This document shows positions 59,564 to 64,000 of a DNA stretch of 64,000 nucleotides, piece after piece; the stretch's first letter is position 1; the number at the start of each line of letters is the position of its first letter. A program made the position numbers and the translations under genes. Under the pieces are notes generated by a model. That model worked only from the letters and a program-made list of their open reading frames with translations. It did not search any database and was not told the origin of the DNA. The stretch is from contig NZ_CP022958.1 in assembly GCF_006496635.1 (NCBI RefSeq), positions 4,526,001 to 4,590,000 on the forward strand, given 5' to 3'. The stretch is from Azoarcus sp. DD4 (GTDB lineage: Bacteria > Pseudomonadota > Gammaproteobacteria > Burkholderiales > Rhodocyclaceae).

Positions 59564-60988
59564 TCAGGCCGGGGTGACGCCGCGCACCGGTTCGTCACCC
59601 GGCTGTCTCTCGCCCCACTCCGCGAACTTGCGGTCCAACGTCTTACGCGACACCCCGAGCCGGCGCGCCGCCTCGGCCTTGTTGCCGCCGCAGGCCTCGA
59701 CCACGCGCAGGATGTGACGCTTCTCGACCTCCTCCAGGGTGAGGTCGAGTTCCGCCGGCGCGACCGGCTCGCGCTGCGCAGCGGCCAGCATCGCCGTGGG
59801 GAAGCCGCCGAGGATGAGCGAACGCTCGACGAGGTTGCGCAGCTCGCGCACATTGCCGGGCCAGGCATAGGCCGCCAGCCGGGTCACCAGCTCGTGCGAC
59901 AGCGCCAGCGGTGCCACGCCGAGCTGGGCCGACAGCAAGGTCATGAAATGCTGGACCAGGTCGGGAATGTCCTCGACCCGCTCGCGCAGCGCCGGGATGC
60001 GCAGCTCGACCACCGCCAGGCGGAAGTAGAGGTCCTGGCGGAAACGGCCGGCCGCCACCTCGGCAGCCAGGTCGCGATTGGAAGCCGCGATGATGCGCAC
60101 GTCCACCGGCACCTCGCGCTCCGAGCCCACCGGCCGCAGCTTGCGCTCCTCCAGCACGCGCAGCAGCCGCGTCTGCATCGCCAGCGGCAGTTCGCTGATC
60201 TCGTCGAGGAAGAGCGTGCCGCCGTGGGCGTAGTAGAAGAGTCCGTTGCGGGTCTCGGAAGCACCGGTGAAGGCGCCCTTCACATGGCCGAAGAGTTCGC
60301 TCTCGATCAGTTCGGAAGCGATCGCCGCGCAGTTGAGCGGCACGAAGGGACGCTGCGCGCGCGGGCTCATCTGGTGCAGCGCGCGCGCCACCACCTCCTT
60401 GCCGGAGCCGGACTCGCCGAGCAGCAGCACCGTGCTCGGCATCTGCCCGACACGACGGATCAGGCCGCGCAGCTGCTGGATGGCCGGCGAATGCCCGATC
60501 AGGCCGAGCAGGTCGGACGAGCGTTCGGCCAGCTCGCGCCGCAGCACGAAGTTCTCGCGCGCGAGGCCGGCACGTTCGAAGCAGCGCTTGATCGAGTTGA
60601 GGATCTGGTCGACGCGGAAGGGCTTGAGGATGAAGTCGGATGCTCCGCCGCGCAACGCACCGATCGCGGTGTCCATGTCGGCAAAGGCGGTGATGAGGAT
60701 GACGTCGCCGGCGAAGCCGTGTTCGCGCAGTTCATGCAGCCACTGGATGCCGGACTTGCCCGGCAGCGCGATGTCGAGGATGAGCAGGTCGAAGTGCAGC
60801 CGCGCCATCAAGGCTTCGGCCTGGACGATGTCGGCCGCCGCCTCGACCATGCCGCAGCGCCGCTTGAGCGTGCGTTCGAGGAAGTTGCGCATGCCCTCCT
60901 CGTCGTCGACGATCAGGACCGAATGCGCCTGCCAGTTGAACTCCCCCGCCTCGGCGGCTGCCATGGTGGTCGCACTCTCTTGCTGCAT
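59564..60988 (-). CDS. Sigma-54-dependent NtrC-family response regulator
   Basis: 474 residues. The receiver has D72 (LLILDIALPGKSG); the AAA+ domain has Walker A GESGSGKEVVARAL, the sigma-54 contact loop GAFTGASETRNG and Walker B GGTLFLDEISELPL; a Fis-type HTH (KAEAARRLGVSRKTLDRKFA) ends the protein. It starts 24 bases after hemJ and is followed 10 bases later by the kinase. Its proximity to a sigma-54 promoter ahead of the formate dehydrogenase operon, and its operon partner mobB, suggest control of that operon. Confidence 0.92.
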   Translation of the reverse strand: MQQESATTMAAAEAGEFNWQAHSVLIVDDEEGMRNFLERTLKRRCGMVEAAADIVQAEALMARLHFDLLILDIALPGKSGIQWLHELREHGFAGDVILITAFADMDTAIGALRGGASDFILKPFRVDQILNSIKRCFERAGLARENFVLRRELAERSSDLLGLIGHSPAIQQLRGLIRRVGQMPSTVLLLGESGSGKEVVARALHQMSPRAQRPFVPLNCAAIASELIESELFGHVKGAFTGASETRNGLFYYAHGGTLFLDEISELPLAMQTRLLRVLEERKLRPVGSEREVPVDVRIIAASNRDLAAEVAAGRFRQDLYFRLAVVELRIPALRERVEDIPDLVQHFMTLLSAQLGVAPLALSHELVTRLAAYAWPGNVRELRNLVERSLILGGFPTAMLAAAQREPVAPAELDLTLEEVEKRHILRVVEACGGNKAEAARRLGVSRKTLDRKFAEWGERQPGDEPVRGVTPA

Positions 60989-61012
60989 GCTGTCTCCTTG
61001 CCCTTAGCCCGT

Positions 61013-61423
61013 TCAGAAAGGCTTCATCACCGCCAGGAACACCACGGCGAACAGCACCAGCACCGGCACCTCGTTGAACACCCGGAACCAGACGTGGCTG
61101 CGGCGGTTGCGGCCGACAGCGAAATCGCGCATCAGCCTGCCGCAGTAGAGGTGGTAGGCGACCAGCCCCAGTGTCAGCGTGATCTTGGCATGCAGCCAGC
61201 CGCCGGCGAAGCCGTAGCCCCAGGCCAGCCACAGGCCGAGACCGACCGCGAGAATGCCGAGCGGCGTCATGAAGCGGTAGAGCTTGTGCTCCATCAGCGC
61301 GAGCCGTTCGCGCGTTGCAGCGTCATCGACCATCGCATGATTGACGAAGAGCCGCGGCAGGTAGAACAGCCCTGCGAACCAGCTGACGACAAAGGCGATA
61401 TGCAGCGATTTCAGGACCAGCAT
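61013..61423 (-). CDS. hemJ: Protoporphyrinogen IX oxidase HemJ
   Basis: 136 residues, four membrane segments. The conserved His (LKSLHIAFVVSWFAGLFYLP) and Lys (HAKITLTLGLVAYHLYCGR) regions match HemJ/UPF0093. It oxidises protoporphyrinogen IX to protoporphyrin in heme synthesis. It lies 24 bases upstream of the regulator gene on the same strand. Confidence 0.9.
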   Translation of the reverse strand: MLVLKSLHIAFVVSWFAGLFYLPRLFVNHAMVDDAATRERLALMEHKLYRFMTPLGILAVGLGLWLAWGYGFAGGWLHAKITLTLGLVAYHLYCGRLMRDFAVGRNRRSHVWFRVFNEVPVLVLFAVVFLAVMKPF

Positions 61424-61449
61424 CGATCACTTCTCCGGGGGGCTTGGGG

Positions 61450-61474
61450 AAAATCCGGCCTGGCTTCAGGCCGG
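61450..61474 (-). terminator. Terminator behind the epimerase-like gene
   Basis: CAGGCCGG (61467-61474) and CCGGCCTG (61455-61462) form an 8-base stem with a GCTT-complement loop, followed on the minus strand by four T. The stop of the epimerase-like gene lies inside the stem. Confidence 0.7.
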
Positions 61475-62338
61475 GCGGGCGGCACGCAGGCCGTCGGCAA
61501 TGGTGGGATAGCGCAGCGCCAGCCGCAGTTCCTCGCGCAGGCGGCGATTGTCGAGCCGGCGCGACTCCGCCATGAAGGACAGCGTCAGCGGTGAAAGCCG
61601 GGTGGCGATTTCGGCGCGGCTGCAACGCGGCGGCCGCGGCAGGCCGAAGGCATCCGCCACCGCGTCGAAGTAGTCGCCCATCTTCAGCTGCGACTGGTCG
61701 ACCGCGTTGTAGACGCGCCCGGCCGCAGCACGAAAAATCGCGAGGCAGGCCGCGCGGGCCAGATCGTCGGCATGGATGTGGTTGGTGTGCACGTCCTCGC
61801 CGGCAGCGAGCACCGGATCGCCACGGCGCAGGCGGTCGAGCGGCAGGCGGTCGGCAGCGTAGATACCGGGCGCGCGCAGTACGCTCACCGCCACCGCGCA
61901 GCGCCGGCCGAAGGCGCGCAGCCGACGCTCGGCATCGACCCGCCGGCGGGCCCGTGCCGACTGCGGGCGACAGGGCCGCGTTTCGTCGACCCACGCCCCG
62001 GCACAATCGCCGTAAACCCCTGTCGTACTTATGTATATCAGGTGCTGTGGTAGACTCCCGCGGCTTGCCAGCGCAGCCACCAGCCTGGCCGTGCGGGGAT
62101 CACCCTCCCCCTGCGCGGGCGGTGGCGCGAAGTGCAACACGGCATCGGCGATGCCGGCCAGCCGCCGCAGGCTGCGACGGTCGTCGAGGTCGGCCACCAG
62201 CGGCAGCGCGCCGAGCGCGCGCAACCCGGCGGCAGCCTCGGCACGACGCACCAGCGCGTAGACGCGAAAGCGGCGCGCCAGCCACGGGATGGCGCGCCGG
62301 GCCACGTCGCCGCTACCGACAATCAGGATTCTTTTCAT
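61466..62338 (-). CDS. NAD-dependent epimerase/dehydratase-like (SDR) protein
   Basis: 290 residues. The N-terminal NAD-binding motif is ILIVGSGDVARRAIPWLARR and YISTTGVYGDCAG contains the Ser-Thr and Tyr-like region, but the usual catalytic YxxxK is not obvious. It resembles YeeZ-type SDR proteins. Substrate unknown. Start is ATG 62338 (the GTG one codon upstream is less likely). Divergent by 27 bases from the ferredoxin-reductase gene. Confidence 0.75.
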   Translation of the reverse strand: MKRILIVGSGDVARRAIPWLARRFRVYALVRRAEAAAGLRALGALPLVADLDDRRSLRRLAGIADAVLHFAPPPAQGEGDPRTARLVAALASRGSLPQHLIYISTTGVYGDCAGAWVDETRPCRPQSARARRRVDAERRLRAFGRRCAVAVSVLRAPGIYAADRLPLDRLRRGDPVLAAGEDVHTNHIHADDLARAACLAIFRAAAGRVYNAVDQSQLKMGDYFDAVADAFGLPRPPRCSRAEIATRLSPLTLSFMAESRRLDNRRLREELRLALRYPTIADGLRAARPA

Positions 62339-62365
62339 CACTGCATTATCTCAAGCTCACGCACC

Positions 62366-63388
62366 ATGCCGCATCAGATTTCGCTCCAGCCGGGTGGCCA
62401 GACCTTCACCGCCGACGACGACCAGACCGTACTCGAGGCCGCGCTTGCCGCCGGTCTGCTGTTGCCCTACAGCTGCCGCGACGGCGCCTGCGGCGCCTGC
62501 AAGGGCAGGCTCGTGAGCGGCGAAGTGCGCCTCGGCAAGCATTCGGACAGCGCCCTGACCGCTGCCGAGGAAGCCGCCGGCCTGACCCTGTTCTGCCGCG
62601 CACATGCCTGTTCCGATCTGGTGCTCGAAGCGCGCAACGTCAGCCGCGTCGGCGACATCCCGATCAAGAAGCTGCCTTGCCGCGTACAAAAGCTGGAACT
62701 GGCTGCCCCCGACGTGATGGTGGTCGAACTCAAGCTGCCTGCGAGCGAACCCTTCCAGTTCCACGCCGGCCAGTACATCGACATCCTGCTCGCCGACGGC
62801 CAGCGCCGCAGCTTCTCGATCGCCAACGCGCCCGAAGGGGCGGAGCACATCGAACTGCACGTGCGCCGCATCGATGGCGGCCGTTTCACCGGCCAGGTGT
62901 TCGAGACCATGAAGGTGCGCGACATCCTGCGCTTCGAGGGCCCGCTCGGCAGTTTCTGGCTGCGCGAGGACAGCGACCGCCCCATCGTCATGGTGGGAGG
63001 CGGCACCGGCTTCGCACCGCTGAAGGGCATCGTCGAGCACTGCATCGCCGCCGGCATCCGCCGGCCGATCACGCTCTACTGGGGCGCACGCGACCGCGCC
63101 GGCCTCTACATGGATGCGGTGGCGCGCGGCTGGGAGACGAGTCTGCCCGGCTTCCGCTATATTCCGGTGCTGTCGGAAGCGAAGGCCGACGACGCCTGGA
63201 CCGGGCGGACCGGCCTGGTGCATGCTGCGGTACTGGCAGACTACGCCGACCTCTCGGCTCACGAGGTCTATGCCTGCGGCGCACCGGCCATGATAGACGT
63301 CGCCCGGGCCAGTTTCACCGGCGAGCGCAGGCTGCCGGCCGACGCCTTCTTTGCAGACGCATTCACGTTCGCCAACCCGGCGGATTGA
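62366..63388 (+). CDS. Ferredoxin-fused flavin reductase (CDP-6-deoxyglucoseen reductase-like)
   Basis: 340 residues. A plant-type [2Fe-2S] domain has Cys 37, 42, 45 and 77 (YSCRDGACGACKGRL; LFCRAHA). The FAD domain contains RRSFSIANAPE, and the NAD domain has VMVGGGTGFAPLKGIVEHC and YACGAPAMID near the end. It moves electrons from NAD(P)H to an oxygenase or dehydrase partner. No such partner is adjacent in the window. It is one of many similar reductases in betaproteobacteria. Confidence 0.88.
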   Translation: MPHQISLQPGGQTFTADDDQTVLEAALAAGLLLPYSCRDGACGACKGRLVSGEVRLGKHSDSALTAAEEAAGLTLFCRAHACSDLVLEARNVSRVGDIPIKKLPCRVQKLELAAPDVMVVELKLPASEPFQFHAGQYIDILLADGQRRSFSIANAPEGAEHIELHVRRIDGGRFTGQVFETMKVRDILRFEGPLGSFWLREDSDRPIVMVGGGTGFAPLKGIVEHCIAAGIRRPITLYWGARDRAGLYMDAVARGWETSLPGFRYIPVLSEAKADDAWTGRTGLVHAAVLADYADLSAHEVYACGAPAMIDVARASFTGERRLPADAFFADAFTFANPAD

Positions 63389-63407
63389 GCCACGAACCGA
63401 GCCGCGC

Positions 63408-64000
63408 ATGAGCCAGCAGACCACCATCCTGACCCGCGAACCCGTCGTCAACAAGAGCCGGGCGATCACCGCCAACCGCCTTGTCGCGCACGGCCCGAAC
63501 ATCGCCTCGGTGGTGGAAACCCTGGATGCGCTGACCGACGTCTGGCCCACTCACCACCCGGTGTTCGTCAGCCTCGGCCGGCTGGTGCCCACGCCCGAGC
63601 TGTTGGCCTGGGAAGTGCCGGCGAACGCGATGATAGAGATCCCGGCGCAGGCACTGGCCCACCCGCAGACCCAGGCCCTGCTGCCCAAGCTGCGCGAAGC
63701 CGGCATCAGCCTCTGCCTGCCCTGGTTTACCCCCGGCACCGCCCTGCCCGCCGACACCGACTGGCGCTTCGTGCTGATGGACGCGCGCAAGCACGCGGCG
63801 CCGACGGCCTCGCCCGGCCTCACCCTGGCCTGGGGCCTGGCCGACGTAAACGCCTTCCGCCAGGCGGTCGCCGCCGGCTACGACGGCGCCTCCGGCTGGT
63901 TCTTCCTGCACGGCAATCCGCCGGCGAAGGAGTTGCAGCCGGGCCACGCGCAGATCGTCCGGCTGCTCAACCTGGTACGCAACAACGGCGAAATCCGCGA
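63408..64000 (+). CDS. EAL/HDOD signalling protein, N-terminal part (3' end outside window)
   Basis: The frame opens at ATG 63408 and runs off the window end (197 full codons visible). It has the YuxH-type arrangement: a degenerate EAL-like domain starting TTILTREPVVNKSRAITANR, with FVSLGRLVPTPELLAWEVPA and LCLPWFTPGTALPADTDWRF, followed by the start of a HDOD domain (QIVRLLNLVRNNGEIR). EAL motifs for c-di-GMP hydrolysis are not intact in what is visible. It starts 20 bases after the reductase gene, likely cotranscribed. Confidence 0.75.
   Translation, partial: MSQQTTILTREPVVNKSRAITANRLVAHGPNIASVVETLDALTDVWPTHHPVFVSLGRLVPTPELLAWEVPANAMIEIPAQALAHPQTQALLPKLREAGISLCLPWFTPGTALPADTDWRFVLMDARKHAAPTASPGLTLAWGLADVNAFRQAVAAGYDGASGWFFLHGNPPAKELQPGHAQIVRLLNLVRNNGEIR

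Overview
The window is GC-rich, gene-dense chromosomal DNA from a betaproteobacterium. The gene content points to the Rhodocyclales/Zoogloeaceae (the Azoarcus, Thauera, Aromatoleum type): a fused indolepyruvate:ferredoxin oxidoreductase, PhaM, a PEP-CTERM protein, a Pil-Chp cluster, a Cys-type formate dehydrogenase and a liv-type transporter run together with CoA ligases. This placement is inference from gene content; no rRNA gene is present. I found no tRNA or rRNA gene, CRISPR array, insertion sequence or prophage.

Layout. 1-2.9 kb: 3' end of the oxidoreductase, a membrane-anchored methyltransferase and a ParA-type ATPase. 2.9-7.2 kb: a sensory unit (LuxR-type regulator divergent from a periplasmic binding protein and an overlapping hybrid kinase), then phaM. 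7.3-17.4 kb, minus strand: acyl-CoA synthetase, livG, livH, livM, livK, livF and a PaaK-like ligase, closed by a terminator, then a CaiB/BaiF protein; several gaps between these genes hold strong hairpins. 17.7-21.7 kb: PEP-CTERM protein, hemL, thiE/thiD and rubredoxin. 21.8-31.3 kb: pilG-pilH-pilI-pilJ-pilL, the chemosensory system of type IV pili, ending in a 1996-residue CheA-like protein. 31.3-41.6 kb: photolyase; a tight yqgE-ruvX-pyrR-pyrB-pyrC' operon whose dihydroorotase has lost its metal-binding motif; yggU/yggT/proC/yggS; pilT and pilU. 41.7-44.9 kb: a probable two-gene aerotaxis receptor and an RlmL-type methyltransferase.

45-61 kb is the most coherent region and looks like a formate dehydrogenase regulon. 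A minus-strand operon encodes a large polyferredoxin, a TorD-type chaperone, a small Tat protein, FdhA (Cys at the selenocysteine position), FdhB, a small lipoprotein, cytochrome b FdhC and a small exported Ala/Lys-rich protein, and ends at a terminator. DUF3305/DUF3306 genes lie upstream. Facing away are fdhD, mobA and a HTH plus binding-protein-domain regulator. Convergent to these is an NtrC-type activator, its sensor kinase and mobB. A near-consensus sigma-54 promoter lies 30-45 bases in front of the polyferredoxin gene, so the nearby NtrC-type pair may control the operon. The window ends with hemJ, a sugar-epimerase-like protein, a 2Fe-2S flavin reductase and the start of an EAL/HDOD signalling protein cut off by the window edge.
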